A stretch of 64,000 bases of DNA from Owenia fusiformis (GCA_903813345.2 CAIIXF020000004.1:20246477-20310476); one strand, 5' to 3'. Positions 9,401 to 22,201 are shown, counted from the first letter of the stretch. Numbers and translations are program-made. Notes: a model not told the origin generated them from the sequence alone.

Positions 9401-12400
9401 GGCCTTATTCACAATGTGTCGCATCCTATGCGATTGCGACATCGCAATCGCCATCGCAAAAATCGCTAAAATTCTTATTCACAATCAAAGTGCGATTGCG
9501 ACTTAGCAATTCAATCGCATTACTAGCGTCATATAATTGCGACTACCCTCAACCAGCCGCAATACAGTCGCAATATTAAGGGTTGCTTTATGTTTTAATT
9601 AAACGCGTTTAGCGTTCTCCGAATTATCTGCTATTTTAATACAACGTTTTTCGGTATACTAACCAACATACGATTTTAAAAAAATCGTCATTTCATGTGT
9701 TCTGACGAGATAATAAGGGTCTAAAGTCGTCTTAAATAATGGAAGAATATTTTTTATATTTCATCTAAAATTGCTATCAATGAATCGCAATGTTATAATT
9801 CCCGCCATTATCAGTCGTCTGAGACACCGTAAAACAAAATGGCGATGATAGCGGTGAAACGCAGACAGCATCTCCCTCGTAAGACCAAGATTATTTCGCG
9901 ACAGAACACATCCATTGGATATTTACGATGATCATGAGATGATCGAGAGGTATCGTCGTTTCATGAGGGAATGGACATGAACTTTAATTCCATTAATAGA
10001 TAAAGAGATTGTTGTATGGTTTTTTTTTCTTAGATTCAGCCCCACCCTGAATGAAATTTATATTTGCCCCGGGGATCGTGGTCCAATCGGTTACTCACAA
10101 CAGACCATTATGTTCCCCAATATTTTAACTTGTATTCCATGATTCCCAAATAATTCGTCGCATGAGAATAACTTTGTACTAACTGCCATTTTCAAAAAAA
10201 TTGAGATAGACATGGAATTTTACTATTTGAAACACAGGCTTTCATCTCAGATACATGCCCCATCTCAATTCCCTCTCATTAAGCTAGAATTCAGTGTAAA
10301 ATTGTACCATCTCCAGACAAACAGCTTATTTCTAATTTCAAATTGTCATATCTGATATCAACTGTTTTAACCAATCAATCTCTAAGAATTGGTCATGTGA
10401 CTTGCAAAACTTGGAGTTATAACAATCTTATATTAAAACGAAGTATGCCAATATGCATGTTATTGTATCTAGAATGAAATAATGTTTTGTAACACAATAC
10501 CATGCCAGTTTGCATGCCTGGCCTTTCATGTTTTAGTTTTAGAACTATTACAAGTAGATCAAAAAAATAAAATGATACAGTATGTGTAATCCCATGCATA
10601 TTCAAATTATATGCCCTCAATTACTCTTTGTATTATGGATGCTCATAGGATTATTCATGGCCACATGATATGAAATAGAATTACTAATTTCCTCGAAAAC
10701 CTAAATCCTTGCTACCAGGGAAGATGAAAAGTACAAATGACCAGTTATCATGTGAGCAGTCAAAAGTACCCTTTATCTTCCCTGCTACCAGGTCTTATGG
10801 GGGTTTGAATGGCCAAATGCAATAGAAATGCATATACGAAGCTGTCATCATTAAATGTTGAAAATGAAAGACTACTTATTTGTTTCTTCAAATAGAGTAC
10901 ATAATAATAGGTTATATACTAGATAATAGTAATCAAAACAAATAGTAACTGTCATATTTTGCACTACATTGCTCAAAGGCAATCACTGTCTGTATACTAT
11001 TGAAATCTCTTTCAAAATGATGTTTTATAGTTTGTGGAAAAAAGCTAAATCTGTTTAAACTAGCTTTAACTTTTACTGACCATACACTATATCAATAAGG
11101 AGTTATCTTTATGTTAGTATAGTCCCTTAAAACACTTATTTTATTTTCTCTTCATCTATGATTTACTTTGCGCTTTCCACTGAACATCTGGGATCTTTTT
11201 AGTTATTTTATTACTAGTATGTTTTTCAGATTTGTCCTTTCTTTTGCATTTTTGGGATCATTGTTTTTAGATCATCTACATTTTATTTTGGAAAAGTAAC
11301 AAATTGGTTCAATTTCTTTACAAAGAGCCACTCTTAGTCTCCACTTCTACAATTGCTTCAATTCCCAATTGTACTCCACAGAGTAGCAAACAACAGAAAA
11401 TGAATGGATAATGATAGCTGCATCCCAATGAACAAAATGTGATTACCTAAATCGAGGTTTCATCACTTTCATTAATCTAAAATGAATTAGAAATTATTTT
11501 TCTATTTTCAAATTTCTTCCATTTGCATGTAATAAAAATTGGTTATGTCTTAGGCCCTAAGGATCTGAAACCTGCTGGTCAAAATGGAATTACGGACCAG
11601 TTGCAATGTTATTCTCCTATACCCAGTGAAAAAATCAACTGGTCTGTATCAAAAATAACCTGATAATGACCAGCGGACCGGCCCTTAGGGGCTACATTGT
11701 AATGTGCTGGGAGGTGTAGGCTACAGGGTTTATACCGAGGGAAATATGTGGGGGACCGTATTGGCATCATTGGTTTCAATGCATTGTACTTCTGCCTTAG
11801 TTTCAAAGGCAATAAATTCTTTTTGAAGGGTGTCCTGAGATTCCAAAATTAAGAAATAATTGTACTTATTTGAGAAATTGATTTTAAAGTTTAATAAATT
11901 GAATTTTCTTTATTTTATTAAATAATATTCTTTGGTTTTTGAAGATTTTTTACAAAGCAAAACATTATTTTTCATTCTAGATACAATAACATGCATATTG
12001 GCATACTTTGTTTTAATATAAGATTGTTATAACTCCAAGTTTTGCAAGTCACATGACCAATTCTTAGAGAGTTGATTGGTTGAAACAGTTGATATCAGAT
12101 ATGACAATTTGAAATTAGAAATAAGCTGTTATTCCGGTGGGAAATTGTATCAACTCCATTTCCATAGTTTTAAAAAAGGATCTTGTAAATTGTTTCAAGG
12201 TATGATATTTCATATAAGATATCTCTAGGGTGAGACCAGGTGACATACAAAAAATCAAGTTTCACATAGCAATACTAAGTAAGATACAGACCTCTAAACT
12301 TTCAAACCTTGATTTCTCAGTTCCGTAAAAATGTGAGATAGTACAAAGTTATTCTCATGCGACGAATTGTAACGGACGTGTTAATTATAATTAAAACAAA

Positions 12401-13412
12401 TATTTTTATTCCAAGCTTTACAGTTCTCTAATTAATGCAATAAGTACATTTATCTTAATGGATCAAATGCTTTACCAATTGTATGTCTCTTCATAAATAT
12501 TTCCTAATTGAACATCAATCATATCAAATTTTAAATTCTTAACTTTCAATTATAGATTCTCAACTTCATAAACTTCTCAAACTTCTCAAACTCCTCAAAC
12601 TCGCTTGGCCTGTGATAATTATATAAAATAATCTCGATGTGAGGTTTGTAAAGTGTGTTTTTACATTTTACAAACATATATGTTTCATGTCAAATGCAGA
12701 TCCTTGTTGAATGATTTAATTCCTATAATATATCCGCGCTTGTTAAATAAAAGAACTTCTCATACAAATAATGAATAATAAATATTAATTGAAAATACTT
12801 CGTCCCTCATTTGCCTTATTCCAAAGCCGCGCAAATTACCCGTATCAAATTTGTTTCCCGTTTCTCCCTCTTTCCATGTTTCCAATCCATTCACAGATCC
12901 CTTCAAGATTCCCCATTTCAACTCCGTTCCCAGTTCCGAGTTTGTTTCGAGTTCCCCGTTGGTTCCGCGCTTTCGATCCGATCCCAGTTCTCCCCGAATC
13001 AAGTCTAAACTGCCATTTATATACCCGTAAGCGATGCTATTCTTAGCTAGGGGCAGCGTGACGTAATTTACGTATGAAAGTAGAATTGATACAAGAATGA
13101 ATCATAATCGGAAATGATTCCAGTTATGGTATTGACGGGAAATTATGCCTTCTAAGGAAGGTGAGTAATAGTTCTTCTATATGTGAGATCGGCGGTAATT
13201 TTTGAATCAAAGAAATTGTACAATGTTTGAATTTTGAGTTACAACATTTACAAAGCTGCTAATTAGATCTAACACATTGCTATCCTAATGCGATTGCTAT
13301 TGCTACGCGATTGCGATATCACGTCATTGTGAATACCGCGCCAAAATTGCGATGTCGCAATCGCATAGCAATAGCAATCGCATTCAAATTGCGATGCTTT
13401 GTGAATAAGGCC
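9401..13412. mobile_element. Nested DNA transposon with GGCCTTATTCACAA ends
   Basis: Terminal inverted repeat GGCCTTATTCACAA at 9401 and its complement at 13399-13412. Subterminal regions on both sides (9417-9560 and 13280-13400) are full of GCGATTGCGA / TCGCAATCGC motifs in both orientations. No transposase ORF is recognisable over 4 kb, so it is non-autonomous. The superfamily and target duplication are unresolved, because the flanking host sequence is also repeat DNA. Confidence 0.62.
10153..12368. repeat. 2.2-kb inverted-repeat element inside the nested transposon
   Basis: Outer ends AATTCGTCGCATGAGAATAA (10153) and its complement (to 12368). Inner arms of about 180 bp (roughly 10320-10500 and 11945-12132) are near-identical inverted copies. 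The loop (10.5-11.9 kb) shows no gene. Probably a foldback-type element nested in the larger one. Confidence 0.6.
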
Positions 13413-14034
13413 TCTGCTCCGCAAAACGCGCGTACATGTTGCTATGGCAACTATACGTTGAATATATTTGTATAAAGTAATAAATGTAATATAGTAAAAT
13501 GAAGCTAACATCTTGATCTTTAATTTGTGTGAATTTCATATTGTTTCCATATCAAATAAAAATGTTGGAGCATAATTATCATTACTTCTGGGACACCCTG
13601 TATATATATAATTTTAAGGTTAGTTTATTTCATATAAATCACATTTACAAAACAATATAACAGTGGGTACATGTATGAAATGCAAGCCGAGGTCTATTGA
13701 CATTTTTGGCTTGTAGTGTATCAACAGGAAAATAAAAATCAGTTACTCGGTTATGGTGTAATATAAGATAGATGGTGATCTTGTCAATAGAATTTGCAGA
13801 TAACTTCATGATAATTGAATTTTGATCACTGGTAAGATTTTGATCACCAAACAAAATCATATCAAGTTTGTCAATGCTACTTTTATCTGGAAAATTGAAT
13901 GCATTTCAGTTATTTAAATATGATCAACCATTTTATATATAAGAACATCAATGTAATCAATGTAAAATGACAAATCACGAATCAATTTTAGTGAATACGT
14001 GATATAACATACACAATCCAATGTATCATAAGTA

Positions 14035-14888
14035 AGGGAACATGGGACAAAACGGCCCTCAAAATTAAATTTTAAGTTGTTCCGTACGGGGTATTTACTT
14101 ATCTGTCAATCATCGCGCACTTTGATGTTCCACTTTATCAATGAGTTGTGTTTTACATTTTTCGAGTGTTCTATACCTGCCTAGGACTATCTTTTGTAAT
14201 TTTTCAGTGGTCAAAAATAATGTTGAGAGTGGGGCAAAACAGCCCATGGGTGGGGCAAAAGGCCCACCCCCTGTTACATGGTTTTTAAAACCAAGATTGA
14301 TCAATTACAAGACTCGTCCACACACATCTTATCTCAGACGTTCAAACCTTCGACAAATAAAGTATTCTTAACCCCTACCATAATTCTAGTCATTCGATAT
14401 GTGTCGGAAGGAAATAATGTACAAACCAAATGTTAAAGTCGCTATATTTGAAAATGAATTGTTCTTGTACAAGTACATTAAGATTTTTGTATGTTATAAC
14501 CTTTGCTGGCCGTTTTGCCCCACTGACATGTGAATTTCCAAATATACGTCATTTTGATTTACCTAATATTTCAAGCTCGAAATTTTGACAAATAAAGAAT
14601 AAATATGAAAACTAGTACTCTATGTTAAATATTAATTCAAAACGATATTCTATTGTTACCGGATTCTTTTAGAGATTCTCGTGAGAGGGGTAATTTGCAA
14701 AAAGAGAGTGAAAACTAGAATTTCCAGAAGGGGAGACGCTACTAGGTTAAAAAGGGCGGTCGAGAAGGTGGCAGAAATGTCAAAATTCGATTATGTGACT
14801 TTTGAAGAACCATCTTTTTATAGTTCAAAAGATATTTCGATGGGCCATTTTGCCCCACAGCACAGGGCCGTTTTGCCCCATGTTCCCT
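14035..14888. mobile_element. TA-flanked MITE with GGGGCAAAA motifs
   Basis: Inverted ends AGGGAACATGGG(A/G)CAAAAC with TA flanks (14033-14034 and 14889-14890). The interior repeats the motif GGGGCAAAA..GGCCC in both orientations. No coding capacity seen. Confidence 0.65.
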
Positions 14889-15009
14889 TACAGTGTCAAA
14901 AACATTTTGAAAATAGGAACTAATGGACCGCCATCATTAGACAAATTAAAACTATCCAATTTTGTATGACGCTGATTTTATATTATGTGTGGCTTTCCAT
15001 AAATTCCAG

Positions 15010-16089
15010 GTTTGGATGAAAGGCGCTACTGTGGTGCAGGTGCAAATCCCCCTGGTGTATTTGCCTCGTTCTACCTTGAAATATCTCCATTCCTTGGCAT
15101 TCCTCTCCTCGAGGACATCATAGTTCATCTTGATGCTATGGCCTATGCCTACCTAACTTACGACAAGTCGGCAGAAATCAGTAAAATCCCAACATATAGT
15201 ATTGTTAATGACTTGATTGAACTTGATAAAGTAGTCCAGGAAGCTGAGCAGTTCTTACTTGAAAACATTGAACGATTTAGAAACACTTTAGAGGAATCAG
15301 TTCACGATGCACTGGCTGCTGTCGAGACAGCTATTCGCCAGCTCAAGGATAAGATCGATGAAATACTAGAAGGCATACGTGATTTAAGTTTTGATAAGAT
15401 TCCAGATTTGATCAGACCTCTTATTGAAATGATCTCAAGATTAAAAGCAGTTTGGGGTAACTTTAAAGAAGAAATCTCATTTAATATCGAGGCCTTACAG
15501 TCTAATTTCACGGACTTTGTGAACAGCAATGTCTACCGAATAGAAAAGAACATAGACAGCCTCGCCAATCGGATGGTGTCAGAGCTCACAAACGTAATTG
15601 GTGACAGCAACGGCTTTGGACTAAGGTTGAAAGTGGATTTCGTTATATTTTTATTAAGATTCCCTAGCGTAGAGATTGAAATTGTTTACTCCGACGGAAA
15701 ATTGGCGCAGTGCAGTAAATTTGCCCAAATGTATAAACTACTGGAGGGGGAAAAGGCGTTCAGAGCACTCGTGACAGTAAGTGACCGGACTATGCTCGGG
15801 AAATGGATCCATGTAGGGGATTTTGGCCTTGGAGTTGAAGTGGCATACAGTTCCTCAGATATCTGGAAAAGTGTCGTACATTTTGTGGGCCAAATCAGTT
15901 TTCTCGGATTAAACGCCAGATCAGACTTTTTCATTACGAAAGAAGGTTTAACGAGTGTAACAGAAGCTCGAGTTTGGAGTTTATTCAGAGCGAGGCTAGA
16001 GATAGAGGCAAAGGTTCTCACCGAGTGGCACAAGCTTAAGTTAAGAGTCTCCGGGTATCTCTTAGCAGGCGGAGATGACACTTATGAAG
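15010..16089 (+). CDS. Gene A exon: novel region, helical then strand-rich
   Basis: 360 codons, phase 1-1, acceptor TTCCAG, donor GAAG|GTAACG. Starts with LDERRYCGAGANPPG. The first half is strongly helical and charged (from about residue 55 to 190, e.g. LENIERFRNTLEESVHDALA), probably coiled coil. The second half alternates hydrophobic residues (LRLKVDFVIFLLRFPSVEIE), like amphipathic beta strands. Only two cysteines. No known domain recognised. Confidence 0.82.
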
Positions 16090-16625
16090 GTAACGTATGC
16101 CATTTTACGTAACTCATTGGCTAATATTTATAAATAAATAGCAAACATTATTTAATAGCTTACTGTAAAATACGGATCATAGTTTAATTACCAACACGCC
16201 GGTTCCCATTTGGTTATACACACGTTACGCCTTTATAACAAAATGAATGTACTTCCGCCTGCAGAAAATTTTAAGATTTTCATCATTTTCACCAACAAAG
16301 AGGTAGATTTGTATCCCATTGCTCTTCTCATATACTTTGGCAAAACAGAGCCTCTAAGTGCGCTCCTTAGTGATTTTTAAATTACCTCTTCTACACTAAG
16401 GTTCCAATACATTGTTTGAAAGCTGAGAGAGCATCAGCTTTAAGAATCTAACCTTCATTCGAATTTCACTGAGTGCAAAATTAGACGTAACGTCTATATA
16501 ACCAGGTGGGGACCTGCGCAACTGGAAGATATATGTGACATGGAACTCAGCTACCATATTTTACTAAATGAAATCACGTGCAACACCGTGTGTACAACCC
16601 AGAGTGTAAAGCGTATAGGTTTCAG

Positions 16626-16894
16626 GTAGTTTTGCTGACGCGATCCAACAAGCAACAAAACGAGCACTTGGCTCTGCTGAGAAGAGAATTGACGAAGCCA
16701 AGGGGGCTCTACAAAAGGCTCGACAAGGTATCACAAAAGCTCAAAATTGGCTAAGTTCCAAGAAGGCTGTTCTTGATGACGCCAAGTCTCACTTTGACTG
16801 GGTAGTTGGGAAATTAAGAGATGCTGAAAATGCCGTTGAGAGCAAGAAGCGGGGATTTTATGATGCCATGGAAAAACTCAATAATGCTCAAAAG
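16626..16894 (+). CDS. Gene A exon: coiled-coil segment
   Basis: Acceptor GTTTCAG, donor AAG|GTACGA; phase 1 in, phase 0 out; about 90 residues rich in Ala, Lys, Glu and Gln with no proline and no cysteine (SFADAIQQATKRALGSAEKR...). A long heptad-bearing helix is expected. Likely oligomerisation or a rigid spacer. Confidence 0.8.
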
Positions 16895-17594
16895 GTACGA
16901 ACAAATTCACGTTGGCATGTAATTTTCAATGACTCAAAGATCATGTCCCACTTGTGTTTCTCAAGCTTTGTACCATTTCGACCAGTAGTTATTAATATTA
17001 AGTAAAGTATTTCATACACGCCTTGCTAGACAAACACATAATTTCAAAGTTAAAGGTTTTTAATGATGAATAATTTAGATTTAGAAGTTGCATCACTAAC
17101 TATTATGTGAAATTTTGATTTCTTTGATATTGTAAAACATGATCATATGTTAAAGGTGTTTTTTATTTGTCAAAGAACCACATTTTCAACATCAGAGCAT
17201 AAACCTGCATCATTGACGTTTTACTCAACGTTAATCTTTTAGAATTTTCAGGGATTCTCTTTGAATGGCAGGAAGAGGGGTTATTAGACATGTTTTTTCA
17301 TGGTTTAGGATAGTTGGGGTCTGTTTTCCTTATGCCAAGTGTACCCTTAGATGTTTTTTCTTGCATTCTGTAACAGCTTTTATTAGTCCTTTTTCTGTTT
17401 GGCACTTGTGTAAACATATTTATTCACAAAATAAGTATTTAACTATTTTCAGAAACGATTCCTTGCTGAAGTGTATACTTTATTCATGTGTAAAAAGTGA
17501 TGTAATAGGGAGAGGTTCAGTTAACATTTAAAACGCTGCCTTAGTAAACCGCAGTTCGTATTATTTGACTATTATGTGTCACTGTATTTTCTAG

Positions 17595-17729
17595 AATGTG
17601 GATCGACTGTGCCGCATAAGAGATTGCAAGCCAATATGCATACCAGGTTTAAAATGCCGAATCTGTTGGACAAATGGTTGGTTAAAGATCCCATACCCTT
17701 GTTGCGAATGGACTAGTTGCATGATTAAG
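17595..17729 (+). CDS. Gene A exon: eight-cysteine motif
   Basis: 45 codons, phase 0-0, acceptor TTCTAG, donor AAG|GTACTA. Contains eight cysteines in the order C-x4-C-x3-C-x5-C-x2-C-x10-CC-x4-C, including CRICWTNGWLK and PYPCCEWTSC. I do not recognise the module. It sits between two long helical segments. Confidence 0.75.
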
Positions 17730-18251
17730 GTACTATAGTGATTTATTTTCATCACATAATGATAATTGGATTAGCTGTTCAGACAATAATTAGGATAAAT
17801 AGTTAAGAATTTAAGCCCAGGAATAAATGAAGGTCTTGCCTGAGATTCTGAGTGAGTGTGGAAACCCAAAATAAAAAAGGATATATATAACATACAATAT
17901 AATTAAAGTTTCAGACACATTGCAAAATATTTTATACAATATCACATTACCAGGAAGCCAGGAATGTTTTTGCAATATCAACATTTTCCCCTTATAAACA
18001 TTCACTGGACTCATCATTTTAAAACTATTTCACTTAACTGCAAACTTAAAATGCTGAAGTGATAAGGGTTATCAATTTTACTGATCCTTGAAATAATCGA
18101 TCATTTTCTAAAAAGGAAATGCATATTATATTGAATGCTGTGTTCAGATTCGCTTGAATATATAATGCATAGCCAAATATCGATGTTAAATAGTTTTTGG
18201 AATAAATGTGTTCATTACCTTTACTCTGGTAATATACTATCTTTATTCCAG

Positions 18252-20700
18252 CTACCAAACATTCCATGCTATATCCTGAATGGTATCTGCTATGCTATTA
18301 GAGCTGTTGCCTATCTAGCGTTAGAAGTTGCCAAAATCTTCGTTAGAGTCGTGATTGTTGCATTTGACGTTGCGAAACTTGCTCTAAGGGCGGCACAATG
18401 GTTGGTAGACAAGGCCAAGTACGTATTGGATGTTGCGAAGCTCGCTATAGATATGGCTAATGTTGTGTTAGAAGCAGCCAAAATTCCGTTCAGAATTGCA
18501 GAGGGCGCTTTGGAAGTTCTTAGATATGCTTTACGTGCAGCGGTATACATAGCTAATCTTGTAATAGAGTACGGGCTCAAGAGTCTGATAGACTTTAAAC
18601 GATGTGGATTTACGGTTGAAATAAACGATGTTGATATCTTCATATTTGACATCCACTGCGATGTTAACTTGTTCAAACTGGGTTGGAGTCGCGTTGGAAT
18701 CAAAATAAATTTCAAGAATATTCTGCAAAGTTTAATTGACGCAGCTATAGAGCTAGTTAAGCGTATATTCAGTGTTGTCGGAGGATCATTGGGCATGCGC
18801 AGGAAGAGAGAAGTGACGTTTCAGCAAATGGCCAACGTCCACAGACTTTACAGGCATCTTCGTTCGGTTGATGCCAAGGAAACAATTTTCCCTGGAGATC
18901 CAGAGTTTGGTGACTTTTCCAAGAATGGTACATTTGAGGAACTTGAACCAATATTTAACAACCATACCATCGATTTAACGACCGACATTCCTGGATTTGA
19001 TAACATTGATTCCAATTCGACAGAATCCGAAGCGCGCACTACCTACTTTCGTGCTAAATGCAATGAGTTCAAGCCGATTGATGAATTCCTTAGAAATGTT
19101 GCGTTGACATTGAATGAGGCTACATCTGCTGCAAAAGAGAACAGAGAGAACTCAAGTACGATATTTGACACGATACGAAACATTCCGATTGGAGATACAG
19201 GTGATCTACAAGGAAAATCACTTGATGAACTTGGCGTCAATGTCACAGAAGCTTATAACGAATACAACCTTACAGTTGACCAAATGAACGAAATTGTAGC
19301 GAATGAAACAGCGAATGAAGATCCTATTTTCAACGATATACGCGACACACCAAATATGCACATTGATTCAACCATGAAGGAGTTTACAGAAACTTTCAAC
19401 ATTCCGTTCATAACACAATGGCGAGCAGTTGTAGAGAATGAGACGAACGAGTACTGGCCAGAGGATTATTGTACTGGATTGAAAGACTGTATGCTTGTTA
19501 CACTTGGGCAACTGTATGAAATGCATGAAGGTGTAAATGTTTTTGGTGCTTCTGTGATCAGAGACCTCCTACCTGATATTGAATTAAAGTTTCTCGAGCT
19601 ATTAGACGAGGAGGTGAATGCGACCATCGACGAGGCATTGGAACTCAGTGGAGACATACTAACTTTATTAAAACAAGCAAACGACGCCAAAATATTCTGT
19701 GCAAAGCCACCGGAAATAGTAAAACATCCGAAAAATACAAATCTTCTTCATTCAGAAAGGCTTTCCTTGGAGTGTGAGGCGATTTCTGATGTACCCCTTT
19801 CGTATCAATGGCTGCTTAACGATGTTTTACTCCTGGGTGAAACTGGATCTAGTCTTGTCATTGAGGCAATAAACAGTGACGATGAGGGGTCGTATTCCTG
19901 TATTGCAGGGAATCACATTGCTAACATCACCTCTCACGAAGCATATGTTATGGTCCTGGAGCAACCAATTCTCGTTGGAAGACCAGCATCGGTTGTCGTT
20001 CTCGAGGGATTCCAGTCCGGAGTGACATTAATGTGTAATGCCACCGGAAACCCCCCACCGGACGTCATGTGGTACAAAGTTTTCGAAACACAAGGAAACG
20101 TAACGATTCTGCATCGCGGGACTGTCTTCGAAATTTCATATCCAGAAATAACCGATTCAGGAATTTATTTTTGTCGTATCAATAACTCGGTCGGTACGAT
20201 AGAATCCGAGCACTTTAGCATCGTGGTCAGGAATACTGAAGTTTCTGCCCCGGCTGCATCCTTCTCAGTTGAATATTCGAATATGACGATCACTAATTCA
20301 AATAACTTGTCTGCATCTTTAGCCAATTACAACTCCACCAAAACATTCAAAGAAAATATACTAAATTCTTTTAAAGAGTTGTTTAGCTCAACATCCTTGA
20401 TCATTGATGATCTTGTTGTAACACAACTCTCATCTGAAGTGGGCCTGTTGAGTGGAGTTATCATAGGGCAAGATGCTACTGACAACGATGCTAAACCTCC
20501 CGTAGAGAAACATAACGATCTAAAACAGGCCATCACTGATGCATTGCTGGATATGTCCAACGTGTCTTCAAAGGCAACTATTCTATTTATGATAAATAAT
20601 ACAGTGGCGGTGATTTTGAACGCACGAACCTTTTCATCAAGACGATTAGCTTCTAGATGTTCTGATGGGTATGAGCAAAGTGAGGTTCCGTATTTGTGTG
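18252..20700 (+). CDS. Gene A exon: heptad helix, furin site, acidic linker, two Ig domains
   Basis: 816 codons, phase 0 in, phase 1 out (TGTG|GTATGT). Residues about 17-95 form some eleven seven-residue repeats of the type ALEVAKL, an amphipathic helix. Residues 182-185 (18798-18809) are RRKR before EV, a furin-type site. Then an acidic, glycosylation-rich stretch. Two I-set-like Ig domains follow (about 19705-19960 with cysteines in LECEA and YSCIAG; about 19965-20235 with LMCNAT and YFCRIN, tryptophans in YQWLL and VMWYK). The last 150 residues may be SEA-like, uncertain. Unusually long for an invertebrate exon. Confidence 0.87.
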
Positions 20701-20888
20701 GTATGTATACAACCTCAGTTTATATGTGCAACATGTAGAATTCAGGGTTGAAATTCTCATTTATATGATGGAATCAGCAGCTCAATAAAGCATATTATGT
20801 GGTACGTACATAGTACTATGATATGTATAAGTTTTTACAAAAAAATAATCAATTTTAAATTCTCAGAATTACTTTATTTTCTTTTCAG

Positions 20889-21056
20889 CAATTTGCTTAC
20901 CTGGTAGTTTTCTTGAAGGCGCCAGTAACGAATGTAAACGTTGCCCTAGAAACTCATACCAAAGGCATGCTGGGAGATCGCATTGCAATAGGTGTGATTC
21001 TGGCTTTATCACAGAGAAAGATGGCGCTTTGTCACCAAAGGATTGCAAAGACGTCG
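20889..21056 (+). CDS. Gene A exon: GCC2/GCC3 (ephrin-receptor-like) Cys-rich module
   Basis: 56 codons, phase 1-1, acceptor TTTTCAG, donor GTCG|GTAATT. Reads CLPGSFLEG...CKRCPRNSYQ...CNRCDSGF...C, the pattern C-x-PG-x-F...C-x2-CP-x3-YQ...C-x2-C-x2-G of GCC2/GCC3 modules. The end (KDCKDV + D) joins the next exon to form the DVDEC start of a cbEGF. Confidence 0.87.
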
Positions 21057-21454
21057 GTAATTAATCGATTAAATAAATACCAAATCTATGTTTTTCAAAG
21101 CAAGTTTTGACATTCTCATTTCTAATTTTCTTAAATACTATCTTCTGATGTTCGACTTCCACGAATGGCGGGAGGTTTTTGTTGGAGACAAACTTTAACC
21201 CTTAAACGGTTACTAGTAGGCTATAACGAATTACATTAATGGTCAGGGGGGGGGGGAGATCTCCCCATGATCTCGGAAACGACAAATCATAGGAGGATGT
21301 TTTAGGTTGCATTGGAAAGCTTATTCAATTGCCAGTTTTAAGTTTAGAAATAACTATATTGAGCCATTATTGATGAAGATTTATATTCTAAGAACATAGG
21401 GGTTTATCGTACAATTTGGGTATTTCAGTGACTTTGACCAGCTCTAACTTTTTA

Positions 21455-21600
21455 ATTTTTTAATTTTATTTATTTTCGTCTCACAGCAGATTTATTTTAC
21501 AAATACTAGTAGTATTAAAATAACATTAAAAACACTGCCCCAGCCAGTGCGGCTTATGAGAGACGTTTCATAAATGTATATCAAAAATATTGCACATATA
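21455..21600 (-). repeat. SINE-like dispersed repeat
   Basis: T-rich start and a core resembling the other copies (ends TATATCAAAAATATTGCA, similar to 23.75 kb). Lies in a gene A intron. Confidence 0.3.
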
Positions 21601-22201
21601 ATTATTTCTAATGACTGTCAATCAATATTTTGTCATTTAGGCTTAATCATTGCCCATATAGCACAAGATACAATGTAGTAGTTTCCAAAAAAATAAGTTT
21701 ATTGATATTTACTTGTTTATCACATATTTGTTTGTCTGTGTTTGTACGTAAGGAATACAGTTTTAGATAAAATAAACGCCATCTCTGGAGAAGTACTGAG
21801 GTATATAAACTGGTCATTTTTATATATTTTATATTTTTTTATTTTTGGGAATATACCAATGAAACTTTGTAGAATGAAGAAACATGTAAAAAAGTTTATT
21901 CGTGTCAAACTTAAACCTATGCTGAATGATTAAATTGTTAACATTTGTTGTTTTACCATTTTTGGCTCAACCTGTACTATTAATGCAATTTAATAATAAA
22001 CACCATGCATTGATACAGTATAAGTCAAGTTCAAGTTCAATAACAGAACATATTTGATCAATGACTGAGGTATTTTATCAACATTTATTTGGGTTACGCT
22101 TTCTGGCAAACTCTGTACATTTGTGCAATTTTTCCACACTTTAACATGTAAAAATCATTGATAAAATGTGGAAATACAAAGTCCTGTTTCCGTTTTTCTA
22201 G

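Larger units (their letters stand above)
8549..13600 (+). mobile_element. Mariner-like element with decayed transposase, enlarged by nested insertions
   Basis: Ends are inverted repeats of about 190 bp beginning CAGGGTGTCCCAGAAGTAAT, flanked by TA (8547-8548, 13601-13602). The left end is followed by a collapsed transposase (8998-9273), then a second transposon (9401-13412) that runs into the right repeat. The ends resemble those of the mariner at 980-2941 in layout, including a GTTGCxATxGCAAC-like motif. It fills most of the 6.8-kb intron between gene A exons 8091-8247 and 15010-16089. Confidence 0.78.

Noticed and set aside
12760-13046. Overlapping open frames on both strands with repetitive Phe/Pro/Ser or Glu/Gly/Asn content
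   Set aside because: Product of a CT-rich low-complexity stretch (TTCCC/TTCCG words) in a transposon interior.
17265-17531. 88-codon open frame starting MAGRGVIRHVF
   Set aside because: Lies within a gene A intron between phase-matched exons, with no domain or codon pattern of a gene.
18135-18251. Coding start at 18135 for the large exon
   Set aside because: The CAG acceptor just before 18252 joins in phase to the 17595-17729 exon; the upstream part has no signal peptide and is AT-rich intron.
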